Assembly: GCA_035772405.1 (NCBI GenBank)
Contig: JAYKKM010000228.1
Coordinates: forward strand, 755,001 to 819,000
Source: Chrysogorgia sp. JL179-B06
Taxonomy: Eukaryota; Cnidaria; Anthozoa; Scleralcyonacea; Chrysogorgiidae
Direction: 5' to 3'
Length of the DNA stretch: 64,000 nt
Made by a program: the position numbers and the translations under genes. A model generated the notes under the pieces. The model was given only the letters and a program-made list of their open reading frames with translations. It ran no database searches and was not told the origin of the DNA. Below are positions 37,161 through 49,437 of the stretch, in pieces. How positions within the stretch are numbered: the first letter of the stretch is position 1; the number at the start of each line of letters is the position of its first letter.

Positions 37161-38054
37161 CTGAACTCGTGACTAGGCTTTCGGCAACGGCCTCCGGCTC
37201 AGTGGTCAGAGCCACTGATCTCTAAATAAAGACTGGATTGAGCTTTCTATTGTATCTGATGAGCTGATTTTGAAGCCTGCATATTTGCATAATGTAAATT
37301 AACGAGAGATCATTAGAAACTCCGAGTTTGCAAGCAAATCAAACTGTGACGCTAGGAAAATAGGTTTAGTGTCTGGCCAATATAGTTTCTTTGTTAATAT
37401 TAAATGCATAAAATCTTGAACCTAATTTGACGTCTCATATCAGGCTTCTCTCACTGGATAATTAGAGCCAACGGCGGCCATTGCTAAGGGAACAAAGTCG
37501 CAGTAAATCTGTAGGTAGGCGATGAATCGTTTTACCCAGCAATTTAAAAAATGTTTTCTGGTCCTCTTTATAGTAATATTATTTTATTTTGTCGATGGTA
37601 TTAAGAGCACATAAACCATCAATAAACCTAATAGGATTCTTAGTAATGGCGGACTTCCGGCTTCATTTTCTAAACAATAGTTGCTCGATCCAGTCTTTAT
37701 TTAGAGAACAGTGGTCAGAGCACTGTACTAGCATCGCAGAGTCCGGGTTCAATTGGCCTTGATGTTGGACCTTTCGCAACTGCTACCGGTCCCGGCTAAC
37801 TAGGATGGCCTGAAAACACAGCGGGGGGATAGGGTTAGAAAAGTCGTTAGGTGGGCGAGCATCAACGCCAGTTAACCGCAAGTCACAAAGCTGCAAGCAT
37901 GCACGGTACATCCTTCGGAGTGGGTAAAATACAGGCGGCGTATAGGACCTTTGTTGTTTTGGGGTCGGTTACAATCCAATTAACTAGAAGGCTGGTACGA
38001 TTCTCTATTTGCTCGTCAATGCCTTCTATTTGCGCCTCCTTCTGCGTTCGCGCA

Positions 38055-38612
38055 ATCTCGTTCCCAGAGCCTTCGCCGTGTCGCGCGGCGTTTTCAGTCC
38101 CATAATAGACGACTTTCACGATCATGCGCAGTAGCAACAAATATTCAAATTTTCATCGTAGGTAAAAACAACTGTTTCAGCTGGAAAGAGCATATTGAAA
38201 ATAGTAGAAGTGCAAAGTTTGAAAGGAATTGTGTAAAAAAGAAAGAAGTTACACAAGCAGAAAGTTGGCCATTTCAAAAGGGATTTATTAGTGATTTAAT
38301 AAGGATTTTGGCTTGGCGGGCGGGCGTCACGCCAAGCCAAAATCCCTATTAAATCCATAGTGAAGAGCAAAACTTCCAAAGTGTGTAGCTTTCGAACTAT
38401 TTGCCCGATTAGTTTCAATCTTTGCACTTTTACTATTTTTAATATGATCTTTCTAGCTAAAACAGTTGTTTTTACCTCATGAAAATTTGAAATAAAATTG
38501 CTACTGCGCATGACCCTGAAACTCGTCTATTGTCTCGTCGCGTCCTCCCCAAAATCCCCGCGCGCTCAGCCCCAAAGTCGCGCAAAGCAAAACAAGCGCC
38601 TGGGTACGAGGC
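38055..38612. mobile_element. Fold-back element upstream of METTL27
   Basis: Ends CTCGTTCCCAGAGCCTTCG and GCGCCTGGGTACGAGG pair, as do inner blocks (TGCGCAGTAGCAA, AGGTAAAAACAACTGTTT and their complements near 38455-38510). A central hairpin at 38298-38347 (GGATTTTGGCTTGGCG and complement) divides the arms. It ends 35 bp before the METTL27 start codon and so forms its upstream region. Confidence 0.65.
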
Positions 38613-38646
38613 TGCCCACTATCGTTTAATTGTTGCAATTTTGACC

Positions 38647-38754
38647 ATGAGTAAAACCGCAGAAAGTCATTCGCGTTTAAAAGCTATTGATGCTGATACA
38701 ACCGAAGAAGATTTGGTTGAGATCTATAAAACGTGGAGCAATACCTACGACAAA
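38647..38754 (+). CDS. METTL27: METTL27-like methyltransferase, exon 1
   Basis: The ATG at 38647 opens 36 codons ending LVEIYKTWSNTYDK, the Y-D-x-W-x-x-x-Y-D-x segment that precedes the SAM-binding fold in METTL27 and related methyltransferases. A GTGAGT donor follows at 38755 in phase 0, and the next exon (44542) opens with DVTVDLAYVAP, the natural continuation. The longer upstream frame starting near 38530 is fold-back transposon sequence and is not taken as coding. Confidence 0.85.
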
Positions 38755-40237
38755 GTGAGTTCAATAATTTACCTTACAGGCTCTTACTCGCTAACAGCCT
38801 ATTATGGTGAGAAATATACCATCGATGAAATACTAGGTTTTCTCCTGGACAATGATGCAAATCAACATCATGATCATGATGACTTTATTGGCTATTGAAC
38901 ATTGGTGTTTGTCACAGGTGTAAAAACCTAGCAGTGAATTTTGGTACATTGCAAGTGATATAAAAGTCCTTTCTACAGCAAAACCCAGACGAGTCGTAAA
39001 ACAGTAAAGAACTTTGGAAATATTTTATTAGGGGGTGGGGTGCTGACAATTAAGGGATTTGACCAAAAATTGAAATGTGGATAAAATTCCTGCAGCATGT
39101 ACTAAATAATCTGAGGGCATTGTAAGTTGATAAGTTTCAAGTAATGTTTACCATCGGTAGTAATTTTCCATCTTGTTTCCATGACAATAAGGTCACATGA
39201 TTCATTGATGCCATGTTGGATAAATAATAAAAGCTAGTACTTCAGGCATGCAATAAACAGCCTAACTTGATGCAAAATGTTGATCATGCTTGGCCATAGG
39301 AGCCGGGGGGCACTGCCCCGGAGCCCCCTATAAGGGGGTTGTCACAGTTACTTTAAAAATCATTCCTACAGCACTGATTTGGTCCGTTATTTCCTGAAAT
39401 ATATCCATCTAAACATGGCCAATTGAACTAAAAAGCCACGCGTCGTTATTCTTAAGAGGGGCCTAGGAGTCCGGAAAGATTAGATCTCACACAACAAGGA
39501 ATACATAAGCATTTTGACCAGAGAGTTACCAACGGCATTACTACCAAAAACACACAAGCTTGAACTGATACAATCTCGTACCCAGACCCAAGCATAATTG
39601 GAAGATAGTTTTTGGTAATCAGAGATCAGTGAGCGAGCGGCGTCGGTTCCTGGTTCCCAGGCACTAAAGCATTGAAAACATTCTCGCCAATTTCTGGCGG
39701 GGAGTTCCAAATTGGGCTTTTTGGAAGCAAATGTCTCAGGAACTAACAGACTAAATAAAAAACTGTAAAGTAACTTATACCAGCGCTTTTTACATCCTCT
39801 ATACAAACAACTAAAAACTGTGCAGGTACATGTAAATGAAAAATTTTAGTGAAAGATTTTCCTCATATTACTATTACCATTATATGGTTGTGCAAAGTGA
39901 TTCCTATCTTTCATGATAAACATGATCAGAGTTTGCAACAAATTAAGCTGTTAATTGTGTGGTTGACACCAATGTGTCACATGACCTTGTTGTCATGGAA
40001 ACAAAACTGTAAATTACTACCTACTCCATGACAAAAATATATTTGTCAAGTCTGACTGACTTTGGTCAAAATCTTTGGAAAATAGGAAATTTTAATCAGT
40101 GTTCGAGTTGAGAGGCATGCCTTATCTTCAGCGAGTGAAATAGGGTCATTGGGTCATGTAGATATTCAGCTAAGTTGAATGTCTTAAAATGTCTGTTGAC
40201 TAGGTCACACACTTATGAAAACGGGTGTAATCATATT

Positions 40238-40931
40238 CAGTGGTGTAGATAGGATTTTTTAGTGAGGGAGCAGGCATCCAAATTTTCCGAAAAAATGGGC
40301 GTGGTCAAAATGGGCGCATGTTAAAAAAATGGGCGCATGGTAAAAAAATGGGCATGGTTAAATTCTACAATTATGTAGAATTGTATCTGTAGTGCATGTA
40401 TGCATGACTGTAGAGTACTAGAGAGATACAATTTGTCCATGTAAGTCATTGAAATATTTGTCTGGTTTTCTAATTTAAAAGTGGTCTCTAATAGAAATTG
40501 ATGCAAGGTTTGAGAGTCGCTTTTCGGACATCGTATCTTAACACGTTTCAAGCAACTGAATGCCCTTTAATTGTGTGCTGATGAAACCGGTGAGGTGAGG
40601 CAGAGTTTCAAAAGCGTTACAATGTTCTCAAATTGAATCGTTAAGTTGTGTTTCATTAAAAATAATAAAAGCATCATGGAACAGCTTCGCCTTCTCCAAA
40701 CTCCCAGGCATTGAGAAGAGCATGCACATTCTTGTACTCAAGCACCACTATTTCACTCGAAGAAAGGTTGTCAGAGTAAAATTGGCATAAAATGCTCTGT
40801 TGCTCTAAACTTGATTCACAAGATTCAAGTCACAATATCCGACACACCATAAGGATTTTCCAACAAACGTCCCTGCAAAGCCGTTTAGGGGGCGAGCGTC
40901 CCCCCTTGCTCCTCCTCTAGCTATGCCACTG
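40238..40931. mobile_element. Nonautonomous hAT-like element
   Basis: Ends CAGTGGTGTAGATAGG and CTAGCTATGCCACTG are imperfect hAT-style terminal repeats. The flanks ATCATATT (40230-40237) and ATTATATT (40932-40939) match at 7 of 8 bases, fitting an 8-bp target duplication. No transposase ORF is inside. Confidence 0.7.
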
Positions 40932-41719
40932 ATTATATTACTCTATAGGTTATGAAATTGTGTGATTTGTAACCTTCGGATTCCTCTTAAAACTCATCCT
41001 AAGATGTAGGAAATGGCATTTTCCGAGACTTTCAAATTCAAAAATGCTCTTGCCCCCCTGAGCCCCCAATATTGAAACTTCTTCACTGCCCCTGAGCAAG
41101 AATCAGGTGATAAAGGTGAGATGAACCTTAATACCATTACCTTGATATGAATATTTACCTTAAAGACTAACCATGGTTACAAGGTGCCATAAATAACACA
41201 CTTTGCACTGTTCATAAGTTCTGTTCAACATTCCATCATAATTTCCATACTGGCAGTACTAGATTTTATTTAATTAGGGTCGAAAATGGCCCAGCCCACA
41301 TGGAACATGGACAATTCTGTACTTCCTTCACACAGCTTTTGTTAACACACCAGCGTATGAAGCAGGGGTGCTGCAGCCCCCTTGAAATGGGGGACTAAGT
41401 CCCCATAATAATGGCTCATGAAAGAAATATCCAATCTTTCTTTTCTCGTTTTTTTTGTCTGTAGCCAAAGATCTTTTCTATCTATTCAATATTTCTCGGG
41501 GAATAATGCACCAGACCCCTACAATTCGCGCGCTTGATTAGGCACAGGGGCTCCGCCCTTGTGGCCAGGAAGCCTCGCATTTTTTGGTTTGTTATTGGCG
41601 ATCGAGAGCCCTTTTTAGACCAAAGACTCTAAAATTCAAAATTTTCCGGGGGAGCAAGCCCCCGGAAATCCCCTAGCGATTCGGCGCGACGACCTTAAGC
41701 CAAACAAGTAGCATTAGGT

Positions 41720-42760
41720 AAAGGATGGAGATAGACAACTTATCGAAGTTTTCGACAAAATAGGACGTCAACTAGATCTCGGTAAACAAATCGATGTAAT
41801 TTATTTGGATATGTCAAAGGCCTTTGATAAGGTTAGCTATATACAGACGTCTTCGACTTTGGGATTGGAGTTAATATTTTCAAATGGTTCTGCTCTTATC
41901 TGCAAGACCGTCGCCAACAAACCACCCATTCTTGGACCGCTGCTGTTTCTATACTGTATGAAGATGACCTGCCTTCCTCTACTAACAGTTCTACCATTGC
42001 GCCTTACAGGAGGACCTGACAAATTCCGAAACTTGTTCATCTAATGCCGGTCTTCTACTCAATATATCTAAATGTAAAACTCTACAAATTACTAGGAAAC
42101 ACAATAAGATCTAATACCCTTACACACTACAAACACCATCTTAGAAAGTTCGGACTGTGAATGTGATCTTGGCGTATGGCGGGACTTCGCATAATTTGAC
42201 CTGGTCTAAGCAAATTCTTGAACAGTGTTCCCGAGCCAACAAATTGCTAGGATATGTTCGTAGATCAACTAAAAATATCAAAAACTCAACACGTCGAACT
42301 CTATATCAAGTCTCGTCCGTTCTCAACTGGGGTACGCAATACAAGTTTGGTCTCCGCAGTCTGTCGACCTCATCTCACGCATGGAACGCGTACAAAGACG
42401 CGCATCCAAATATATTTTGGATCTACCTTTTCTTTGTGATTCCAATTACAATCAAAGGCTTGCCGTCCTAAATATCCTACCAATAAGTTATTGGCACGAA
42501 TATCTCGACATGCTGTTCTTTTTTAAAGCAAATTGTGGCATCATCTATCTGTCTAATTCAGCACTTTCACAACAAAATTACAAGATCAGTGTGACAGTGG
42601 GTCCCAACTGCCTTCAATTCAAAATTAAGAAATCCAACACTCTGACATATCAAAAATCGTATACTATTAGGACAACAAAGATCTGGAATGTACTACCAAA
42701 ACCCATTATCAGTAAATATATCACTCTAACAACCTTTAAAAATTCACGACTCAATTAAGC
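41720..42760 (+). pseudogene. CR1/L2-like LINE reverse-transcriptase remnant
   Basis: Broken frames encode pieces of a non-LTR retrotransposon ORF2: QIDVIYLDMSKAFDKV (RT motif with F-L/Y-L-D-x-x-K-A-F-D), later SRANKLLGYVRRSTKNIKNS, and VQRRASKYILDLPF through a C-terminal TTKIWNVLPKPI. These are typical of the region downstream of RT in CR1/L2/jockey-type elements. Several frameshifts and stops make it inactive. The 5' part is missing. Confidence 0.8.
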
Positions 42761-43729
42761 TCTAGAAAACAATTACAATGTAGATGACCCTCGCTCCTGG
42801 AAAACAATTTGCCTTAAATGTAACCAGGCACGTGACTTAACAAAACCACTTTCATGTTGTTTCTACGTTGTATCTGTATTTGTATATTGTAATTATCTGT
42901 AACTATATATAAGGTGTGTATTGTTTAGTTTACACGTATATGATATTCATAGGGACCGCAGTAATTGGCCAAAGCTGTTGCGGACACCCTGCCATCGTCT
43001 TGTATATGTTATTGTGTAAATATTTGTTCTCAAGTCTAGATGTGGCAAAGCTTATAAAATAAATAAATAAAATAAATAGGCAGTATTCATGAACTACAGT
43101 GGAACAATTATCGGACACACTTGAGACCTCGAAGAGTCGAGGTGTTCGCTTAATTTCAACAGTCACAAGGAACACCAACCGGCAGTTATGGATTTTTAAT
43201 CATTATATGTAGTTTAATATATACCTAAGTTTATGGCATACTGCAGGCTGACAACATTTCTTAAGCGCCCAAGTAACTCGGCGGCCGTTAGTTATCAAGG
43301 GGAAATACATCAACAGAGGTGCTGGCTATAGACTTGAAATGCCCTGTCAGTATCAGTTCAAGATCGAACAGATTTCTTTGTGACTTGCTAAGGAACAAGT
43401 TGCGAGAAGAAAAATTCGATATGGTAGACTAAACGAAAAGATAAGTGGATTTTGGATAATCTGTACTTTTGTTATTGATTATAACTTGCTCGGCCCAGAG
43501 CACGGTTTGCAAAATTTACTATATTGAAATAAAGTCACATTTAATATCAGACATGCATAGTCACATTTCAAGTCACATTTAATATCAGACATAGTTTTAC
43601 GCTACTCTGGTTTAAAAAGTTTTTTTGAACGTAACTTTAAAAGTAGCGTCAAATTAAGTCTGACCTGGTTGCGTTGGGAAATTATTTGTTCCCATTCAAT
43701 ATATCGATAGCAATTGCAAAGTAACTCAA

Positions 43730-43790
43730 GCCATCAGATAGATCGTGAAGGTTGCGGGTTCGATTCTCATCTGGAACTCAAAAACTATTT
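43730..43790 (+). repeat. tRNA-like SINE head
   Basis: The segment has an A-box-like CAAGCCATCAGATAG and a B box GGTTCGATTC with a T-arm-like surround (TGCGGGTTCGATTCTCATC). No complete cloverleaf is seen. Confidence 0.45.
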
Positions 43791-44541
43791 TCTGAGTTTG
43801 CGTTAAAGCATGAGTCGCAAATAATTTACTATATTGCATACCGATGTTTCATTATTTGACCCAAGATAGCGCCAACCCATGCTTTCGTTAACGGCGGCAA
43901 GATGATTATGAATCGCACGCTGAAAAAGTGATAATTAAAGCCATTTCCTCTTGGACGAGGTTTCCTCTCCTGTTGGGACCTCAGAATACGTGTCCGCTTA
44001 CCGGAGGTGTTCGTTTGTGAAGGTTATATAGATATAGTGTTTTCGTAAAGAAATGGGCGGGACTTCGGACTGGTGTCTGCTACAGGAGGTTCCACTTACG
44101 TTCAGCACACTTCTCATGGGGAAAAATTGTTCTGGTTGATCAAACATAAATACTAGAAACAATGCAACAAATCGGAATACACAAATGTAGAAACCTCTGA
44201 ATTTAGACACTTCTTTGTAATCATCAAAGAGAATTTTAACCATATGGTCCACCATGAGCATCATTAGGGAGCGTTCATTATTTATGAAAGGGGTTGGTAC
44301 CGAAGAGAAACAAGTTGAAACCAAAATAAAGGTTTTCCCCAACCTTTCAAACACTGAATTTTTCTTCTTCCCAACCATCACTAGATGATGCAATCCGATA
44401 TACTTGTTATACTGTATGCATGCAACAATATTGCATATATGTATATACGCCCCCAGCCATAGATAATGAACGCTCGCTGAGGTGCAATTATCATTAACAT
44501 TATTAAAACATACAGTTTAGCCACATTTCCTCGATTCTTAG

Positions 44542-45096
44542 GATGTCACAGTGGACTTAGCCTATGTTGCACCTGCCCGAGCCTCGGAGCAATTGTTACA
44601 AAAGCTCCAGGAGTTTGGATTTACAAAAGGTGCCTGTATTCTTGACCTTGGTTGTGGGACAGGACTAGTTGGAGAGGAACTACACAAGCTTGGCTATAGA
44701 AATGTTGATGGGGTGGACATCAGCCCAGAGTCACTTGAAATTGCCAGAGAGAAAGCTGTTTACAGGAGGCTCACTTGTGGCAATATGGCTTCGGAGAACT
44801 CGACAAGTCTTGGTATCAATGCTAATCAGTATGATGCTGCGATTTGCATAGGCGTGTTTACTATAGGTCATGTGAAAGGCAAAGGGTTCGATGATCTTGT
44901 GCATGTAGTTAAGCCAGGGGGACTGGTGTGTTTTACAATTAGAGATTGTGTAGCAAATGATCCACAGTACGGATATGATGAAAAGATAAGCGAGCTTTGT
45001 GTAGAAATGAAATGGAGATTCATTTCAAAAGTACACGAGATGTATCAGGACATAAACAATTATCGTAGTTGGCTACACATTTACCAGATATTGTAA
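44542..45096 (+). CDS. METTL27: METTL27-like methyltransferase, exon 2
   Basis: After an ATTCTTAG acceptor the exon reads DVTVDLAYVAPARASEQLLQ in phase with exon 1. It contains the class I SAM-binding fold: motif I ILDLGCGTGLVGEEL, acidic strand-2 motif VDGVDISPESLEIA, motif for strand 4 YDAAICIGVFTIGHV, and a post-motif VVKPGGLVCFTIRD. The stop is TAA at 45094-45096, giving about 220 residues with exon 1, similar to METTL27 (the Williams-Beuren region methyltransferase) of other animals. The substrate is not evident from sequence. The GTG at 44551 is internal, not a start. Confidence 0.88.
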   Translation, partial: DVTVDLAYVAPARASEQLLQKLQEFGFTKGACILDLGCGTGLVGEELHKLGYRNVDGVDISPESLEIAREKAVYRRLTCGNMASENSTSLGINANQYDAAICIGVFTIGHVKGKGFDDLVHVVKPGGLVCFTIRDCVANDPQYGYDEKISELCVEMKWRFISKVHEMYQDINNYRSWLHIYQIL

Positions 45097-45789
45097 AAGC
45101 TTTAATTTTTTATTGACATGCATTAGTTTGGAACAATAAAATTTGCAATTAATCGGCCCGATAATTTATGGTTTAGATGCATGTTAAGACGAGAGACTGT
45201 TAGCGGTTTGATTTGTGGGCTCATAATCCAAAATCGCAGTAGTACTGTGTGAAGTGTAAACGTACCTTATTTTACGTATTTATAAAGCAGAGCTTCTAAA
45301 TATTACTTGGTCGAAGCCGTTTTGCGATTCGACGATGGCAAGTATTATTTTTCTGACTCCGAATCTGGAGTTGTTATGTCCGCCATTAATCGTTCATGTT
45401 CCTGACCAGCGTAACGAAGGAGGCTAATTATTCAAGTAAATCAAGGTCGTTTTTTCAAATTCTTCGTCTGAACATTTCATCTACTTCTCGAAGAAAACAA
45501 GAAAACAAATAACCTCGACTGAAATTCAGGCGTAGCATTGAGAATCGACGTCACAAACAATATTACCATGTCAATTAATAACTAAGGTTATTTAGTATCC
45601 GGTGTCGTGTAACCAGAACGAGACAACCCGGCATCGTGTAACTGGGGCCTGAAACTGACCTCCCAAGTTTCCCTCACCCCCAAAAACGGGGTGTCGTCGC
45701 CTTACCCGTCCCCCCGACTGTTGACACTAACTGTCTAATAAGTTATATAAAAACAGGTACACAATGCGCACATGTGAACTAAAAACTAC
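45097..45789. other. Intergenic, no gene seen
   Basis: 3' flank of METTL27, with an AATAAAA signal near 45135 and otherwise unremarkable sequence. Confidence 0.5.
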
Positions 45790-46410
45790 AAAAATTTCAG
45801 TCTCGTGCTGCAAGAGTGATTACCGGAGCCAGTTACGACATTAGGTCGGTCGATGTTCTTGACTCCCTCTCATGCGAAACACTGGATGTAAAACGATGTT
45901 ACAATAAATCTGTTTTCGTGTACAAAATATTAAATAACCACACTGCCCCAAATCTAAAACAATCCTTCTCAAAAAAAATATGTTTCGCAGAACACTTATA
46001 ATCTTAGAAACAACAATACAAACCTAGCACTTCTGAAGCCTAAAAGATAATTCTTAAAAAGAAGCTTCGGATATAGCGGTGTGGCCATGCTGTGGAACAA
46101 CCTATCTCAAGAAGTCAAATCGTCAGAGACGCTTGGATCTTTCAAAAGGCATTTACATCAGTCTTAGGTTCCTGATGCTTGTCATGCCAATGAACTTATA
46201 TACATGCACTTTTTTTTAAAAAAAATTTAAATAGTTACATAATTTTAAATTTCTTTATATAATGTTATTCTATACAATTTAATTAGTTTCTTATTCTTGT
46301 TAGTATTTTAATTGTTTTAACATTTCTATTTATGTACTATTATTTTGTGTGACGCCCCTCATTGAAAAGCTTTTGTTGTTGAGGTTAGCGTCTTTAAATA
46401 AAGTTTTACA
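45790..46410 (+). pseudogene. LINE 3' end remnant with tail
   Basis: QSRAARVITGASYDIRSVDV, then VKRCYNKSVFVYKILNNHTA and a GVAMLWNNLSQEVKSS end, are the C-terminal signature of a CR1/L2-like LINE ORF2. A stop around 46000 breaks the frame. The 3' tail ends in AATAAAGTTTTACATACATACATAC, a tandem (ACAT)n typical of such LINEs. Confidence 0.8.
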
Positions 46411-46659
46411 TACATACATACATACCGCTATTTAGGATAGAACATAGTGAAAAGCATGGGCTTTATACGTCTTACTATCGTCCCATTTAATTCAGACGAA
46501 TTTAACTCAATCAATTAAATGCGACGGTGGATCTGAAACAAATTAAATTCGTCTAAAAGGTGTGCGCATGCGCGCAGTGAACACAAAAATGTTGTCAATT
46601 TCATTTTGATAACTTCCTATACCTTTTTATAGACGATACCTGGACAATTATCCTCATAC

Positions 46660-46745
46660 AATAGTCCCTAACAGGGATCGAAGCTGTTTCCTTCTGTTTG
46701 CGGTAAGACGCTCTAACCATTGAGCTCCCGAGCCTCAGATGGAGA
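46660..46745 (-). repeat. tRNA-like SINE fragment
   Basis: Read on minus: GAGCTCAATGGTTAGAGCGT (D-arm/A-box-like), then a B box TTCGATCCCTG. It resembles the heads at 59.78 and 60.2 kb. Confidence 0.55.
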
Positions 46746-46851
46746 GCAAACTGCCTATCACCGCAAGTTCGTTATTACTGATATATGCTCAACATGAAGT
46801 GATTAGTTGATTGCCAAAATGTTTTATGATTTGAGCTTTGCGTTGATGTTC

Positions 46852-47015
46852 TATAGACCTCTTTCATAATGGCGGCCAGTCTAAATATTCTTTTATATAC
46901 ATGCAAATTACCTTCCTTTCTGGCCTCGTTACAAAGAGAGGATTATTTGGAATTACAGACACAGGAACGAGGTCAGAAACGCTAATTTAAATGAATATTA
47001 TGAAAGAGGTCTATA
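46852..47015. mobile_element. Fold-back MITE, second copy
   Basis: TATAGACCTCTTTCATAATG and its complement bound a unit closely related to 36975-37160. Confidence 0.7.
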
Positions 47016-47269
47016 AAGGTTGGTTTGTCCGAAATGCTAATGAGTGTGCCGTCAACCAAGAAATTTGGCTTTCTTTCTTTCTTGTTTCCTTGTGATACGA
47101 TGGGGCTATTTCAGATTGATTGTATCTAAAATAGCCTCCACCTTTCTATACAGCCCTGTGAATTTATAATGAACAATAGAATTCATCCAACTCGTTTGTT
47201 CTTTATGGGAGATACATCCCTACGAAGAACAAAGAAAACGACTTTACTTATGTTACGTTCTAAGCATTT

Positions 47270-47480
47270 ATGGTGAAGGAAAATTTCAGTTGTAATATAT
47301 ACATTTTAAGACCAAACCGAGACCAGTAAATGCATCATCCGGCTCTGCGATGCTAGTGCAATGCTCTGAGCTACGGAGGCTGTTGCCGAGAGCCTAGTCG
47401 TGAGTTCTGTATATATGATGATGGTAATGCCGGGGTAAGAATTGGGAATATTACAAATAATATTTGGCATTTCATTCGAT
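47270..47480 (-). repeat. tRNA-like SINE copy
   Basis: Minus strand: CCTCCGTAGCTCAGAGCATT resembles a tRNA A-box region, followed by TAGCATCGCAGAG and the ATATACATTTTAAGACC block. The opposite side has the AATATTTGGCATTTCA tail. Sister copies: 36.8-37.8 kb, 58.6-58.77 kb. Confidence 0.6.
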
Positions 47481-47754
47481 TAAACTGCATGAAACGATAA
47501 CTGCCATTTACTGTTACTATCAAGAAAGTTGAATTAAATTCAACTGTTACAGTATGACACTGTGTGTTGTCCACTGGTGCAAACAGCTGAGCGAGTGTTT
47601 TAACACCAGTCAATAGCGAAGCGCACAGATGACGTCAGTACTCATGTTTGTCTGAGTCTATAATTTATTCTTGTTTATATGATAAGAAAATGGCTATTTA
47701 CAATGCAGGCTCTTGGGGGAGGGAAACGCCCTGAAATGGGAGTGGGACCATTAT

Positions 47755-48050
47755 GGTCGACCATAGATAATGGAAAGGAACTGGATAGGAAACTTACCGA
47801 AACCGGAAACAAAGTTTGCACAACTTGCTATGGTAATTATACGATTATAAGCGGCTAATACACCTAACAGGTGGGCCCACATATAGCTACAATCATTGTT
47901 AAATTCAGTAATAACTTATCGTAGCCATGTGGGACCACATCAGTCACGTATAAGCGTATAATTACCATGGCAAGTTGTATAAACATCGTTTCCAGTTTCG
48001 AAACATCGTTTTAAGTTTCCTATCCAGTTCCCCTTCATTATCTATGCTGG
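47755..48050. repeat. Fold-back element
   Basis: ATAATGGAAAGGAACTGGATAGGAAACTT and GGTAATTATACG blocks (20 bases or fewer each when paired) recur inverted between 47940 and 48045. No ORF inside. Confidence 0.55.
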
Positions 48051-48784
48051 GGCGAATGGGGGGGGGGGGCTATATAATATCCCCTGAGTCGCATTAACGT
48101 CAACTAATCGACGAAGCTAATGACTTAAATTCGTCTTAAAGGTACAACGTATAAAGACCTAAGGCACCATAATTATGGCAGTCATCATTCATAAGAATTG
48201 AGGCTTAAAAGGTTGCACATGTGATATAACATGAGGTATTGCAAACGTTAATTTCCGACGGAGGGCTGTCCTGCAAACCCAGGCATCACAGAAAAGTCAG
48301 AAGATTTTCACGAGACAGCCTAAAGTGCTACGAATTTCATTCCATGACCTGCAATGGAAATCCTGGTAACGTTCGAGAACGAAGATTCGGAGGAAATCGC
48401 GCAAAATAGTAATTTTCCTGCCAAAAATGATTTCTTCAGCAAATTTCAATCTCCAATATAGTCATTGCTACCAAGGCAATTACAGTAGTTTGATCTGCTT
48501 AAATCGGCATCTTGTAAATCATCAACTCCTTGTGCCATTTTGATTTGTTAAAAGGAAAGGCTGTATTTCATGATAAATAGTTTTAATGACCTGCAGGCTT
48601 GGCATTGTATGCTGTAAGAAAACAGACGAAAGCAATAAACAGTAGTCCACTCACACAGTAAAATATAACTGATAAATAGGGAGAGGTGGTTCGAGTAAAA
48701 AACAGAAAACCGTCCGAAAAAAAGATTTTTGTTACAAACTAGAGCTATAAAGCAAGCAACTACAGCTACAGGCTAACGCAACTA

Positions 48785-49437
48785 TTAACAAGACTTCAGT
48801 TTCAAATTCAAATTTGATGAAAGGATTCCAGGAAGTTTTACTTGTGTTCTATCCTTCAAAAAGCTGCGGATCCACTCCCAGAAACCTTTGTTAATGTTGA
48901 AAGAGGCAAGTTTAGTCAACAGTATGTTGTGGTTGACATAGTCGAACGCCTTACGGGAGTCCAAGAAGATGGCATGAATTCCCTTACGGCCAACCGCGGT
49001 ATTATCGGTGGAGTCGAACCATGATTGTGGTATGTCTACAAGAGCAGAGACAGTTGATCGATTCTTGGCATGCTGATTATCACGGGTATCAAAATCTCTA
49101 CTATTAAGTAGCTGCAGCTGTACCTTTTCCAATACTTTGGCCATCTGAGGAAGCACTGAAATTTGTCTAAAGTCAGTTTCAATGCATGCTGGTGGATGGA
49201 TTTTTGGTACAGGACTTATAATGTCGTGTTTATACAATGTTAAGTAAGTTTTTGTTCAATGCTAGTACAAACTATGTCGTGCACAATAACCGCAAGTTCC
49301 TCATGGTATCGTTTCAGAAGCCATACAGGAATACCATCAGAGCCCGTGGCTTTCTTGGGGTTTATGGTTTTGAGAATAAATTTCACCTGTCCAACGCTAG
49401 GGAATGGAGAAGGTTCATCACATAAAACGTTCATCAC
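48785..49437 (-). pseudogene. Non-LTR reverse-transcriptase remnant
   Basis: On minus, VKFILKTINPKKATGSDGIP is the start of a LINE RT domain (K-x-S/A-T/S-G-x-D-G-I-P). It is followed after a frame break by FRQISVLPQMAKVLEKV and AIFLDSRKAFDYVNHNILL (RT motif around F-L-D-x-x-K-A-F-D). The element is jockey/CR1-like, truncated at both ends and inactive. Confidence 0.85.

Larger units (their letters stand above)
35775..38054. other. Repeat-rich intergenic region
   Basis: No gene is seen. It holds an inverted pair (36773-36952), a small fold-back (36975-37160), tRNA-like SINE pieces (about 37187-37225, 37705-37760) and two related blocks around 36220-36560 (TTTCTCAAGAAAACGTTYGYC). An AGAGGACCAGAAAACATTTT block at 35966 recurs inverted near 37550, with GGATCGAGC and TAAGGGACC pieces mirrored, so 35820-37690 may be one large degraded inverted element. 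Confidence 0.5.
38755..44541 (+). other. METTL27 intron with transposon debris
   Basis: A 5.8-kb intron (GTGAGT to CGATTCTTAG). It contains a CTCGTACCCAGACCC repeat end near 39587, a hAT-like element (40238-40931), GC-rich repeat fragments near 39300 and 41630, a LINE fragment (41720-42760) and a tRNA-like SINE head (about 43730-43790). A short repeat (CTGGTTTAAAAAGTTTTTTTGAACGTAA, shown here in part) near 43605 also occurs at 5578. Confidence 0.65.

Noticed and set aside
38530..38646. Longer N-terminus for METTL27 starting near 38530
   Set aside because: The region is the end of a fold-back transposon, and the ATG at 38647 gives a normal family start.
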